Shown in pieces: positions 8,169 through 15,556 of a stretch of 27,057 bases of DNA (positions within the stretch are counted from its first letter, which is position 1; each line of letters starts with the position of its first letter). Source of the stretch: a virus. The position numbers were made by a program, and so were the translations under genes. The notes beneath the pieces are model-generated. The model searched no databases, was not told where the DNA came from, and saw only the letters and a program-made list of their open reading frames with translations. Location: positions 1 to 27,057 of the IMG/VR virus record IMGVR_UViG_3300025466_000149; one strand, given 5' to 3'.

Positions 8169-8188
8169 AAATCAAGGGTTTGCGCCCT
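8164..8188 (-). terminator. Weak intrinsic terminator after the nozzle/84-residue genes
   Basis: On the minus strand AGGG (8188-8185) pairs with CCCT (8178-8175) around a six-base loop CGCAAA, followed by TTGATTTTTT. The stem is only four pairs, so termination is probably partial. It begins three bases after the stop codon of the 84-residue gene. Confidence 0.45.
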
Positions 8189-8190
8189 AA

Positions 8191-8445
8191 TTATCTACTT
8201 GGGCCATTTATTTGCTCAGTGAAGTCTGTGGCCCACTGATCCCACTGTTCGTAATGCTCTGGTCTTGGTACCGGGTATGAGGCAAACGTGGATAGCTCTA
8301 CAATATCTTTTGCTGCCTCTTTCCAGTTTAGCTCGTCTACCAGGGGTATAAGCTCCTGGTTATAGTATATCGCCACGTTACCCAGCCAGTCGTCCCAGGT
8401 GCTATATGCTGGTAAAAATGGAAAGAATGGTTGTGTCCCTGACAT
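8191..8445 (-). CDS. Small virion-associated protein following the nozzle gene
   Basis: 84 residues, rich in Trp, Tyr, Phe and Pro (FFPFLPAYSTWDDWLGN, SYPVPRPEHYEQWDQW). I recognise short proteins of this style directly downstream of the nozzle/hub-like gene in many podovirus-like phages, so it is probably a virion or tail-assembly component; its function is unknown. The ATG at 8445 overlaps the stop of the upstream gene as TAATG. It is the last gene before a hairpin and promoter-like motif. Confidence 0.7.
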   Translation of the reverse strand: MSGTQPFFPFLPAYSTWDDWLGNVAIYYNQELIPLVDELNWKEAAKDIVELSTFASYPVPRPEHYEQWDQWATDFTEQINGPSR

Positions 8446-10574
8446 TAAGGTCGTTCGTCCCCATACTCTGCGGTAATCAAAATACGACCCATCTCATAGT
8501 TGCCGTCGATTACATTTGACTCAAACTGTAGTTTCATCTCACGGTGTTCAATACGCATATCAATCTTACCTGTTTCTGGTGAGAACATAAAAGGCTCAGA
8601 GGTTGTGATATCCCCCCTAGCAAATTTACGCCCTAGTACGGTCATGGTCATCTCACCACCCTGTACAAAGTCCGGCTCAACGCGTCGAAGGTGCATACGA
8701 CGATTAACTCCGGTAGTTGAGTCTGCGCTTGGTGTTCCACCGACCCAACTAATATCTGCTGTTGTAAAGTTAGACTGAACCGCTGTCTCACTAGAGAACG
8801 ATACCTGGTTTAGGCCAAACTCATGCTGCCAGATTGCATATCCACCATTGATATAGTACACCAAGTCGCCGGGTAACGCGGCACTAGCAAAACTATCTGA
8901 ACAGGTGACTAGTGTAACACCGTTTGGATATAGTGTATGAATTGTAGAGTTAAAGGTAAATATGCTGGTTGTTACCTGGTATATATAGTCTTGTGGTATA
9001 GTTGAAAAAGATAGATAGTCGCCGGGGCTAAATGTGGGTGTTACATCCCCCGCCACATAAAATTGGTTTGGGCCAGGTGCGGCTAAGCTGGTTGGGTGTG
9101 TGACAATGGTAAACGGTTGGCTGTATACTGCAGAATAATTCCAGTCGGCCCAAATGGGTGTAGGAAAAATCTCTGTGGTGTAACCACAAGATCTTTGTGC
9201 ACCAACACCAGACCCGGCGTCGTACCATATTTGATCTTTTACGTTATAGATAATGGCGTCAGTACACTCGGTGGCCTGGCCTCTAGGATAAAAGAACCAG
9301 ATCTCGTTATACTTAGGTACCTTTGTGGCCCATACTTTTTGACGCTGTTCATAGTTAAGGTTGTCAAATAGCCAGTTTACGTTTTTATCATTAGGCAACA
9401 CCTTAACTGCACCGTTGTATAAATAGAAACGGTCAACACCAAGCCAGTAGTACACGCCGTCCATCTCTACAACAGACGAGGATGACATGATTGAGATCTG
9501 GCTAGAAATAATATCATAGCGCCAGTAATAGGGCGCTGTGCCAGTAAACGAGACACGGATCAGTGAGTCGGTTGCCCAGAACAGTCCTGCGGGGGAGTTG
9601 GTACCGCCGCGCATTGGGACACCCTTAACAATCTTACTAGATGCCATATTGACCTGGTTGGCTGTCGCCCCGTTCCAGTCAGATAATGACTGCGCTGAGT
9701 AGGTTGTGTCTACGTGATTGTTTGCGATATATCCGTTTGATCCATATACAAATAGATATGGGTACAATACGCATACACCGCCGTCTACCGCAATAGGTTT
9801 GTATGTTGGGTTTTGTCCTGAGGTATCAGCTAATCCGGTAAAGGTCCACTGCTCTGATGAGTTTGGAAGTACACTACCAACCTGTACCTGTGAGGCCACG
9901 CCGTTGTCTATGTTGTCTAAGTTTAGACCAGGGTGAGCAATAAGCTCTAACGCACCACCCAATGGATTGTACTGTAGATCAAACTGCCACAGGTTACGCT
10001 CGTCTGCCTGAAACATGGTCTCATATAAAGATACCGTTGTCTTAGTAACACCTGCGCCTAGCGCTGGGCTAAATATGACAGTCGTGTTTGGTGATGTGTA
10101 AGATGAACTTGTGACAGTGTATACCGTAGTCGGGTCACTGTTAAAAATAAACTTACGACCAGCTGGAAACGCGGCAATATAGCTAGTCGCTGGTGAGCTT
10201 GTTACTACAAACTGTGTAGTAGTGTTAGAGGCTAGGTTAAACAGTGCATAGCCAGGAACAAACTGCCCCTGGTATGGTCCGCTACCAATACCGTATGTGG
10301 TACCGGTAGTAAATATATCTAAACCAATTGATGTGCCAGCAAAAATATAGTTAACACCGTTATATGCGTTTGATACCATACCGCGTAGAATGCCACTAAA
10401 GGTAGAAAATATCTGACGATATCCACCCATCTTTTTGGCAACACCCCTCTGAAAACGACACCACAGACCGTCGCTGCAGTCTTCAGATTCAAACATTGTA
10501 CCGTCACGTTTAATACCCGCTTTTGTTAGTAGGGTATATATCTGACTATACTGCGGATCAATTTGATCAGCCAT
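8445..10574 (-). CDS. Tail nozzle/hub-like virion protein (P22 gp10 / SU10 nozzle type)
   Basis: 709 residues, close to the long beta-rich tail-hub proteins of short-tailed phages. The N terminus (DPQYSQIYTLLTKAGIKRDG, then SDGLWCRFQRGVAKKMGGYR) and the middle (YWRYDIISSQISIMSSSSV, YNEIWFFYPRGQATECTDAI, DQIWYDAG) match a family I know from phage genomes as a structural protein between adaptor and small Trp-rich protein. The C terminus (RRVEPDFVQGGEMTMTVLGR ... GKIDMRIEHREM) belongs to the same family. Its expected job is to form or plug the tail tube below the adaptor ring. The gene lies downstream of the SU10-like adaptor, which supports this. It overlaps both neighbours by one base (TAATG). 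Confidence 0.75.
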   Translation of the reverse strand: MADQIDPQYSQIYTLLTKAGIKRDGTMFESEDCSDGLWCRFQRGVAKKMGGYRQIFSTFSGILRGMVSNAYNGVNYIFAGTSIGLDIFTTGTTYGIGSGPYQGQFVPGYALFNLASNTTTQFVVTSSPATSYIAAFPAGRKFIFNSDPTTVYTVTSSSYTSPNTTVIFSPALGAGVTKTTVSLYETMFQADERNLWQFDLQYNPLGGALELIAHPGLNLDNIDNGVASQVQVGSVLPNSSEQWTFTGLADTSGQNPTYKPIAVDGGVCVLYPYLFVYGSNGYIANNHVDTTYSAQSLSDWNGATANQVNMASSKIVKGVPMRGGTNSPAGLFWATDSLIRVSFTGTAPYYWRYDIISSQISIMSSSSVVEMDGVYYWLGVDRFYLYNGAVKVLPNDKNVNWLFDNLNYEQRQKVWATKVPKYNEIWFFYPRGQATECTDAIIYNVKDQIWYDAGSGVGAQRSCGYTTEIFPTPIWADWNYSAVYSQPFTIVTHPTSLAAPGPNQFYVAGDVTPTFSPGDYLSFSTIPQDYIYQVTTSIFTFNSTIHTLYPNGVTLVTCSDSFASAALPGDLVYYINGGYAIWQHEFGLNQVSFSSETAVQSNFTTADISWVGGTPSADSTTGVNRRMHLRRVEPDFVQGGEMTMTVLGRKFARGDITTSEPFMFSPETGKIDMRIEHREMKLQFESNVIDGNYEMGRILITAEYGDERP

Positions 10575-11839
10575 TAAAACGCACCGCCAGAAATTAATCC
10601 AGCGGTAAACGTTGCCGGTGTAGATATTTGTGGGCTCATTGTGTTGGTGTTATCAATTCTTAGCATCTGTGTTGAGTTGGCTGTAAAACCTAAGGTACTA
10701 GTACCCACTAGATACATACCGGTATGGCCGTCTGATGAAAAAGAAAATGATGGTGTTGTTACGGAGCCGTTATTTGCTAAAAATAGACCTGTGGTAGTTA
10801 CGTTAAGTGAGTATAAAGAATTACCATCACTTAACACGGTGGCCACCTGACCGGCGGACAACACCACTGCAGGTGTAGAGCTTCCGGTTACATTAAATGA
10901 TAGATTGTATCCCCCCGCTGCGGTGTTGTTTACCAAGATATAGATCTGGGTAACGTTAGGCAATACAATGCTTAGTGTGGTAGATCTTGTACCAGACAGA
11001 GCGACGTATGTCTGAATAATTGGTGCATACGAGACTAAGTTTAGTGTACTACCCGATATGCTATCTACGTCATAGGTTGATGATGAGAAGGTTACGTTTG
11101 CGGGAACGGCCCATCCCACGGTAAAGAAGTTACCAGTAGATTGCTCTAAGATAATAAATCCAGAGTCGCCAGGGTTTACAGAGATGCCCGATAGTCCATT
11201 TATTAGTGATGTACCTTGTGGGTTAATCGCCAGCGTACCGTTACCATTATTTCTAAAGCTAATATACCACCCACCAGATAAAGAAGAGGCGGTTGGTAAT
11301 GTGATTGTTCCATTACCGGCGGTCCATACAAATGTAGCAGCGCGGCTTCCGTCGTTAACTGTAGGTGTTGAGGATACCTCAACAATGTTACCAGTAGTAG
11401 CAAGCTGACCTGAGATTGTGGTAAGTCCATTACCGGCTAATGTTGCCGCATCCGCAGAAGAGGTACCAGTACCAAAGGTTACATTTTGCCATATACCGGC
11501 CTGTGTGGTGTTGCTAGATAGGTAGTAATACTTTGATACTCCGGGGTTGACAGTAACGCTGGATGTCCCAGAAAAATTAACAACAGTAAAGGCTACAGAC
11601 CCAAAGTTACGAAACAAGATATCTGAGCCAACAGAGCCTTGGTCACCTTGAGGTAAAAATATTTTTAGCCCAGTAGTCGATGGTGTGCAGTCCATAATAC
11701 GAGCTGCGGGTATCTGTGTCGGGTTTACAACCGCAGGCCAGTATAACTGTGTGTTGTCGCTAAACGATAGCGCGTAGTATGATACGTCCGTTGGTTGGAC
11801 AACTGTACCAGTAAAGGGTGATGTAAATGTTGTAGACAT
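10574..11839 (-). CDS. Tail fibre-type protein
   Basis: 421 residues, almost entirely beta-type: Ser, Thr, Gly, Val and Asn rich, no Cys apart from one near residue 51. The N terminus (FTSPFTGTVVQPTDVSYYAL, YWPAVVNPTQIPAARIMDC) and LPQGDQGSVGSDILFRNFGS are a conserved block that I recognise from fibre-like proteins next to nozzle genes. The C terminus SFSSDGHTGMYLVG ... TAGLISGGAF resembles fibre-tip repeats. It probably attaches near the adaptor or nozzle, with its distal part solvent-exposed; receptor binding is inference. It ends by overlapping the nozzle gene start. Confidence 0.65.
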   Translation of the reverse strand: MSTTFTSPFTGTVVQPTDVSYYALSFSDNTQLYWPAVVNPTQIPAARIMDCTPSTTGLKIFLPQGDQGSVGSDILFRNFGSVAFTVVNFSGTSSVTVNPGVSKYYYLSSNTTQAGIWQNVTFGTGTSSADAATLAGNGLTTISGQLATTGNIVEVSSTPTVNDGSRAATFVWTAGNGTITLPTASSLSGGWYISFRNNGNGTLAINPQGTSLINGLSGISVNPGDSGFIILEQSTGNFFTVGWAVPANVTFSSSTYDVDSISGSTLNLVSYAPIIQTYVALSGTRSTTLSIVLPNVTQIYILVNNTAAGGYNLSFNVTGSSTPAVVLSAGQVATVLSDGNSLYSLNVTTTGLFLANNGSVTTPSFSFSSDGHTGMYLVGTSTLGFTANSTQMLRIDNTNTMSPQISTPATFTAGLISGGAF

Positions 11840-11842
11840 ATT

Positions 11843-12463
11843 TTAAGGTTCCTGAACCGTAACGTTGCGGTCGATCCGACGTGCGCTGTCTTCTTTTTTA
11901 AGAGCAGCAAGTGAGTCTGTGTAGTATGATTTCCAGATAGGTAGCTTGTCCATAGCCTTTAAGTAGCCCTGAGCCTGTAGCAGCGTACCAAACAGCATCG
12001 CCTGCGGACACTCGCGGGTAAACAGATTAACCTGGTTGGTGCTATCTAATGGCTGGATTTCGCTGTAATAGGTAATCTCTAACGGGTATGCTGCGTCTGG
12101 TGCTGGTGCAAACGCCCAGTTGTTGTAGTCATAATCTGCGTAGTAAAGTGGTACGCTGCTACTAGACTCTGACTGGTACTGTGCGATGTAGTCTTGTGAG
12201 CGAAGTAAAATAGGTTTACCGTTTGTCTTCATGGAGATGGTTTTTCTCCAACGAGCTGGTTTGTTTAATACTACCTGATTTTCTTCGATCGTTGTCTCGA
12301 CAACTGTGAGCTGCAGATAAGTCTTTAGCTCTGCCGCGATGGCAGACTCTGCCAGGCCAATCAGGCTAGGTATCTGCGCGATAAAGCCTGCGTCGTCTCT
12401 TTCCATGTACGAAATCACATCGGCGATGAGATTGTCGTAGGTCATTTGATATGCACCGCTCAT
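11843..12463 (-). CDS. Head-to-tail adaptor, SU10 adaptor-like
   Basis: 206 residues. It has the features of the SU10/phiEco32-type adaptor family: an N-terminal helix with YDNLIADVISYMERDD, a helix with LIGLAESAIAAELKT, then NKPARWRKTISM, a YYADYDYNNWAFAPAPDAAY block and PLEITYYSEIQPL, ending in a basic helix. The length is right for the family. Twelve copies are expected beneath the portal to carry the nozzle; that is family knowledge. The first ATG overlaps the preceding gene by four bases (ATGA). Neighbouring genes are the large 351-residue virion protein and the fibre/nozzle pair. Confidence 0.8.
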   Translation of the reverse strand: MSGAYQMTYDNLIADVISYMERDDAGFIAQIPSLIGLAESAIAAELKTYLQLTVVETTIEENQVVLNKPARWRKTISMKTNGKPILLRSQDYIAQYQSESSSSVPLYYADYDYNNWAFAPAPDAAYPLEITYYSEIQPLDSTNQVNLFTRECPQAMLFGTLLQAQGYLKAMDKLPIWKSYYTDSLAALKKEDSARRIDRNVTVQEP

Positions 12464-13515
12464 CGTGTGTAGTAACTTATATTTGGTTGAAAGTAAATTG
12501 GCGATTTATCGCGCTCTTCGTTTGCAGCATCAAGCTCTAACTTAGCGGCCTGTGCCTCTAAGTAAGTGATACGGCTCATATCAACACCAGGTAGTTGTAG
12601 CGCCAGTTTGTGTGATAGCGTTGCCTGTACAGATGCAATCCAACGATTTGGTACGTAGATCTGGTCTGTCAGTGTGCCGACGTCCTGGATCTCTTTTTCA
12701 ATGATCAGCTGAAACATTTGAAAGTCGTTGTTAGGTACTGGCCACAGATACATAGAAGGGTCAATCGTACGATCAAACCAGTACTGTAGTGAGCGAACCG
12801 ATGGGAATTGTTTGTTAGGAAGATTCCAGTAGTCGTCACGGTTTAAACGTGCGAGTGGTATAACCTGCTGTGATGTGGAGAATACAATTTGACGTACAGA
12901 GAATGTTGTTGCAACAGTCTCTCTTAAACGATAGTAAAGATAATTTGGTGTAGTGGCTATATTAAAATAGACCCACTCACGGTCTTTTAGTGTTGTCTCT
13001 GGAAATTGTTGCACCGTTTTCCAGGTAATGTTATCATTACTAACCTCATAGGCTAAATTATATGTTGAGTCGCCGGCGCTATTCCAGCCAACATAGAACA
13101 CCGGCTGTGCCTGTTGATACTGAAGGCCAAGATAATTCTCACCTACCAAAGAGGTAGATATAGTGTTTAAATTTTGATCAAAGGCGTTTGGTGCCTCGAC
13201 GTTATTTGTTGGTAGATACTCAGACGCGGCTGAGTTAATAATATAGACCCAGTTTGATTCACGTACGTCAATAGTACCTGGGGGCATGATTAACTGTTGT
13301 TGAGCTGTTAGCGCGCCGCAGAGATAGTTCTCCAGCATCCACAGGTTAACACCGCGGTTAGACATGTTCATCAGGTTGTAGAACAGCGCCTGCTTGGCCG
13401 CGCCCACATACTCGGGCGTGATCTCTTCTGACTGCTTACCGGCGTCACGAAACGCGTAGGAGATAAGCTGGTCTACGTTGACTGTTGTCTGATTGGTTGT
13501 GCCACTATACGCCAT
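12460..13515 (-). CDS. Virion structural protein upstream of the adaptor
   Basis: 351 residues. N-terminal 80 residues are helical (VDQLISYAFRDAGKQSEE, YVGAAKQALFYNLMNMSNRG). The middle (about 130-215) is beta-rich with Trp and Tyr (VFYVGWNSAGDSTYNL, REWVYFNIATTPNYLYYR) and reads like a carbohydrate-binding-type or jelly-roll insertion. The end is helical again (IPLARLNRDDYWNLPNKQ, RWIASVQATLSHKLALQLPG). The outer halves look like an adaptor or tail-hub protein of the same family neighbourhood. It is probably part of the connector; whether it is a second adaptor is inference. The four-base overlap with the adaptor gene suggests coupled expression. Confidence 0.65.
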   Translation of the reverse strand: MAYSGTTNQTTVNVDQLISYAFRDAGKQSEEITPEYVGAAKQALFYNLMNMSNRGVNLWMLENYLCGALTAQQQLIMPPGTIDVRESNWVYIINSAASEYLPTNNVEAPNAFDQNLNTISTSLVGENYLGLQYQQAQPVFYVGWNSAGDSTYNLAYEVSNDNITWKTVQQFPETTLKDREWVYFNIATTPNYLYYRLRETVATTFSVRQIVFSTSQQVIPLARLNRDDYWNLPNKQFPSVRSLQYWFDRTIDPSMYLWPVPNNDFQMFQLIIEKEIQDVGTLTDQIYVPNRWIASVQATLSHKLALQLPGVDMSRITYLEAQAAKLELDAANEERDKSPIYFQPNISYYTR

Positions 13516-13683
13516 TTAGCGTCCTCTTCCGGCTGCCCGTTTGGTTACTTTATTAGGCAGCTTGTTTGACGCAGGGCCGGCCTTGACAAACTCTTTGCCA
13601 ACCTTTTTAGGGATGCCGAGTGTTGACTTGCCTGCCGCTGCGGCGTACATCGCGCCCTGTTGTGCCTTTGACTTAATTGGCAT
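13516..13683 (-). CDS. Conserved basic phage microprotein, 55 residues
   Basis: Starts ATG at 13683, ends TAA at 13516. The product begins [20 protein letters not shown] and continues [17 protein letters not shown], with a Lys/Arg-rich end. I recognise this short sequence type from many phage genomes; its function is unknown. Its composition suggests contact with nucleic acid or a virion surface, which is inference. Coding support comes from the TAATG overlap with the upstream gene, the stop lying directly against the next start, and the recognisable sequence. Confidence 0.8.
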   Translation of the reverse strand: MPIKSKAQQGAMYAAAAGKSTLGIPKKVGKEFVKAGPASNKLPNKVTKRAAGRGR

Positions 13684-14297
13684 TAGCACTTACCTTTTAC
13701 TTTACCGCCGCGTTTTTGAGTTGGGACAGGACCCGCTGGGCTTACGCCACCGGGTGCTTGAACCGGAAGTGCTGGTCTGGCTACTGGGGCTGGTGGGGGT
13801 GTTAGACCGGCCGCTGCTGGGCTTTGGCTAATAAGCTGACCCTGTTGCGTTGGGCTAAGGGTTCTTGCGCGCATCATCTTTTCCATCTGCTGCTGCTTTA
13901 ATAGCTGTGCCAGCTTTTGATCTGTGGCAGACATCCTGCCGCCGACAAAGCTGCCGTCACTACCGCTATACTTTTTTACTCCACCACCAGTCTTGAACTT
14001 ATTTACTGTCCCGGTATCTTTTTTGTTGCGGCCCTTTACGGCGGCGCTAGGCGCGTCTGGTGTCTTGCCAGACTCTTTGCTCTTGATGTATGGGTCTTTG
14101 TGGCCAGATGCGCCAACGGTCTTGGCGCCAAAGTCTTTGCTTTTTACGGCTGCCTTAGATGGGGCTTCTGCGGGACCTGCCTTGATGGCCTTAGTCTTTT
14201 GAATGTTGTCCTTATCGCCAGAAGACTTTTTAGCCTCGTAGACGTTAGATACAAATCCGCCAGTTTTCATTTTTACAATCTTTTTAAAGCCGTCCAT
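13683..14297 (-). CDS. Lys/Gly-rich basic protein
   Basis: 204 residues, strongly basic with many Lys, Gly, Ala, Pro and Ser. The N-terminal half carries motifs such as [16 protein letters not shown] and [14 protein letters not shown] helix around residues 125-145 ([20 protein letters not shown]) precedes a Pro/Ala-rich tail that ends [10 protein letters not shown]. No enzyme motif. The K-x-GG-x-V elements recur in other proteins of this window. It is the first gene after promoter-like copy B; ribosome site TAAGGA lies eight bases before the ATG. A DNA-binding or disordered virion role is possible but unproven. Large plus-strand frames here are antisense shadows. Confidence 0.65.
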   Translation of the reverse strand: MDGFKKIVKMKTGGFVSNVYEAKKSSGDKDNIQKTKAIKAGPAEAPSKAAVKSKDFGAKTVGASGHKDPYIKSKESGKTPDAPSAAVKGRNKKDTGTVNKFKTGGGVKKYSGSDGSFVGGRMSATDQKLAQLLKQQQMEKMMRARTLSPTQQGQLISQSPAAAGLTPPPAPVARPALPVQAPGGVSPAGPVPTQKRGGKVKGKC

Positions 14298-14320
14298 GCT
14301 GTGTTCCTTAAGGTTGTGTC

Positions 14321-14340
14321 CTACTTATAATAATGCAAAA
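14321..14340 (-). promoter_or_regulatory. Promoter-like conserved motif, copy B
   Basis: Reads TTTTGCATTATTATAAGTAG on the minus strand, 24-27 bases before the ATG of the Lys-rich gene. It shares TTTGCATTATTATA exactly with copies C and D, and the following AGTAGGACACAACC resembles the sequence after copy A (TGTAGAACAACC). Confidence 0.55.
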
Positions 14341-14359
14341 TACGGGGTGTTTACGCCCC
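14337..14359 (-). terminator. Hairpin at the end of the endolysin gene, possible terminator
   Basis: GGGG (14359-14356) pairs with CCCC (14347-14344) on the minus strand, with one C-A mismatch and one further G-C pair closing a TAAA loop. GTATTTT follows. The stem includes the TAA stop of the endolysin gene. The stem is short, so readthrough is likely. Confidence 0.4.
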
Positions 14360-14872
14360 TAAGAATAGTGCTCTCTCACGTTTTCTGCGGTTTACCAGCA
14401 CGTCTGGCTTGTTCCACATCAGAATGGCGTCTGCCGCTCCCTGTAGGTCGTTTTCGTTGATCTTCTTTACCACGGTAGACTTGGCAAAGTTAGTGCCTCC
14501 AATGTTGAAGCACAGGCTGTACAGGGCGTCAAATTGGTGCTGCTGTAGGGGTACCTTCACCGAGGTCTCTACGGCCTCGCTACACCACTTTAAATCGCTC
14601 CTAAGCAGGTCTTCTACCTGTTCGTCTGTCAGGGTGGCGGTGATGAGGTTTTGTTCGTCCGCCTTGATGAGGTGGCCCACGCCGATCGTCCACAGTCCCT
14701 TGGAGTCCTTGTACGCCTTGTTGCGGGCGCCTTCCTCCTTGGTGATGAAGTCTAGTGTGGATTTTGCTATTGCCATAATGTTTTCTTCGATCTGGGTGTA
14801 ACGGTCTGTAAAGTGAATTGCGGCGAATGCGCCCAGCAACCACAGTAGTACTACTACTAACTTCTTATTCAT
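14351..14872 (-). CDS. Signal-anchor (SAR-type) endolysin, GH24 lysozyme
   Basis: 173 residues. A GH24 phage lysozyme, which cuts the MurNAc-GlcNAc bond of peptidoglycan. The catalytic spacing matches T4 lysozyme: Glu47 (in KEEG), Asp56 (YKD) and Thr62 (WTIGVGH), i.e. E-x8-D-x5-T. LYSLCFNIGGTNFAKSTVV and the C-terminal NRRKRERALFLGA are typical. Residues 5-21 (LVVVLLWLLGAFAAIHF) form an N-terminal membrane segment with Ala/Gly content and no lipobox or clear signal-peptidase site, as in signal-anchor-release endolysins that pass through Sec and activate on leaving the membrane. Preceded by copy C of the promoter-like motif and an AAGGAG ribosome site. A second ATG at codon 33 would give a soluble lysozyme. 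Confidence 0.88.
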   Translation of the reverse strand: MNKKLVVVLLWLLGAFAAIHFTDRYTQIEENIMAIAKSTLDFITKEEGARNKAYKDSKGLWTIGVGHLIKADEQNLITATLTDEQVEDLLRSDLKWCSEAVETSVKVPLQQHQFDALYSLCFNIGGTNFAKSTVVKKINENDLQGAADAILMWNKPDVLVNRRKRERALFLGA

Positions 14873-14884
14873 TTTTACTCCTTA

Positions 14885-14905
14885 CTTTGCATATAATAAT
14901 GCAAA
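14885..14905 (-). promoter_or_regulatory. Promoter-like conserved motif, copy C, with palindrome
   Basis: TTTGCATTATTATATGCAAAG on the minus strand, about 13-17 bases before the endolysin ATG. In this copy the motif forms a perfect inverted repeat, TTTGCAT-N6-ATGCAAA (14886-14905). Unlike copies A, B and D there is no clear G/C hairpin just upstream. Confidence 0.5.
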
Positions 14906-14918
14906 TTGGGGTACGAGG

Positions 14919-15326
14919 CTATTTTAGTGCGTCGTATTGTTCGTAGCAGGCTTGGAGGCCTGTTCTGAGGACGTCTGCTCTGGCAGCCTCCCTGACAAGA
15001 AACTCTGCATCCTCGGCAGAAAGGGTTGCCCCAGTTCCGCCTTGTCCATTGCCGGTGGCTTGGGAGCGATTGGGACGGCTACGCAGCTGGCTAACAGCAT
15101 CGAGCAGCTGATTGTTAATAGAAGCGATTTGAGCATCTTTTTGGGTCCTTATTTCGTCTGTTGCTGCTTGATGTAGTTCTTGAGCTTTTTGCGTTTGTTC
15201 CGCTTGGAGAGCCTTGTAGCGCTCAAAACGACTAGCCTCGATGCTATAGCCAGTATAGCCAGCGACAAGAATAGCCAGAGCAAATAGTCCAATTTTGATG
15301 TAGGTGATAAGTCCAAGGGGAAACAT
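14919..15326 (-). CDS. Rz: i-spanin (Rz-like)
   Basis: 135 residues. A single N-terminal membrane segment (residues about 7-27, TYIKIGLFALAILVAGYTG) with a short cytoplasmic end is followed by a long periplasmic helix rich in Gln, Glu, Lys and Ala (ASRFERYKALQAEQTQKAQE) and a C-terminal helix ending TGLQACYEQYDALK. This is the layout of Rz inner-membrane spanins, which join the o-spanin to fuse inner and outer membranes in the last step of lysis. The nested lipoprotein gene in another frame supports the call. The start overlaps the holin-candidate stop as TAATG. Confidence 0.85.
   Translation of the reverse strand: MFPLGLITYIKIGLFALAILVAGYTGYSIEASRFERYKALQAEQTQKAQELHQAATDEIRTQKDAQIASINNQLLDAVSQLRSRPNRSQATGNGQGGTGATLSAEDAEFLVREAARADVLRTGLQACYEQYDALK
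14924..15136 (-). CDS. Rz1: o-spanin (Rz1-like outer-membrane lipoprotein), nested in Rz
   Basis: 70 residues, entirely inside the i-spanin gene in a different frame and ending five bases before it, as in lambda. The N terminus is a lipoprotein signal: Lys3, hydrophobic 5-16 and a lipobox LASC with Cys18. The mature part begins CVAVPIAPKPPAMD, proline-rich like Rz1 proteins. A ribosome site (AAGGA) lies nine bases upstream of the ATG inside the Rz gene. It would be anchored in the outer membrane and pair with the i-spanin C terminus. Of the alternate frames in this window this is the one I take as real. Confidence 0.82.
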   Translation of the reverse strand: MLKSLLLTISCSMLLASCVAVPIAPKPPAMDKAELGQPFLPRMQSFLSGRLPEQTSSEQASKPATNNTTH

Positions 15327-15556
15327 TACTGTGGCTCTGCGCCGGATAGTTGTTTACCCGCCACAGAGGCCGCACCAGAGCCAGATACGATGCCCAGCGC
15401 GCCGGCGAGCTCGGTCAGGCTGATCTCCTTGCCGGCGTAGATCAGGTAGATGGCAGAGGCCCCGACTAGCAAGAAGCCCAGCATCCACGCCCAGCGGGCG
15501 ATGTCGTGGGTTGAGTTGTCTTTACCGGTTAGTATGTGTTTGAGTATGTCGTTCAT
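15326..15556 (-). CDS. Holin-like small membrane protein
   Basis: 76 residues. A membrane segment at about 24-42 (WAWMLGFLLVGASAIYLIYAG) follows a charged N terminus with HDIARW. A second, weaker hydrophobic Gly/Ala/Ser segment spans about 48-66 (ELAGALGIVSGSGAASVAG). The arrangement, size and position directly before Rz/Rz1 and the endolysin suit a holin, which forms the membrane lesion that times lysis. The GKDNSTHDIARW style N terminus is one I know from phage holin-like proteins. With a signal-anchor endolysin it could be a pinholin; this is inference. The two other small membrane proteins upstream are rival candidates. Confidence 0.65.
   Translation of the reverse strand: MNDILKHILTGKDNSTHDIARWAWMLGFLLVGASAIYLIYAGKEISLTELAGALGIVSGSGAASVAGKQLSGAEPQ

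Noticed and set aside
13917-14330. 137-residue plus-strand frame opposite the Lys-rich gene
   Set aside because: Antisense shadow of a Lys/Gly/Ala-rich gene; no ribosome site, Cys/Phe-rich nonsense composition, and all recognised genes are on the minus strand.
14409-14801. 130-residue plus-strand frame opposite the endolysin gene
   Set aside because: The minus frame encodes a clear GH24 lysozyme with its catalytic spacing; the plus frame has no recognisable features.
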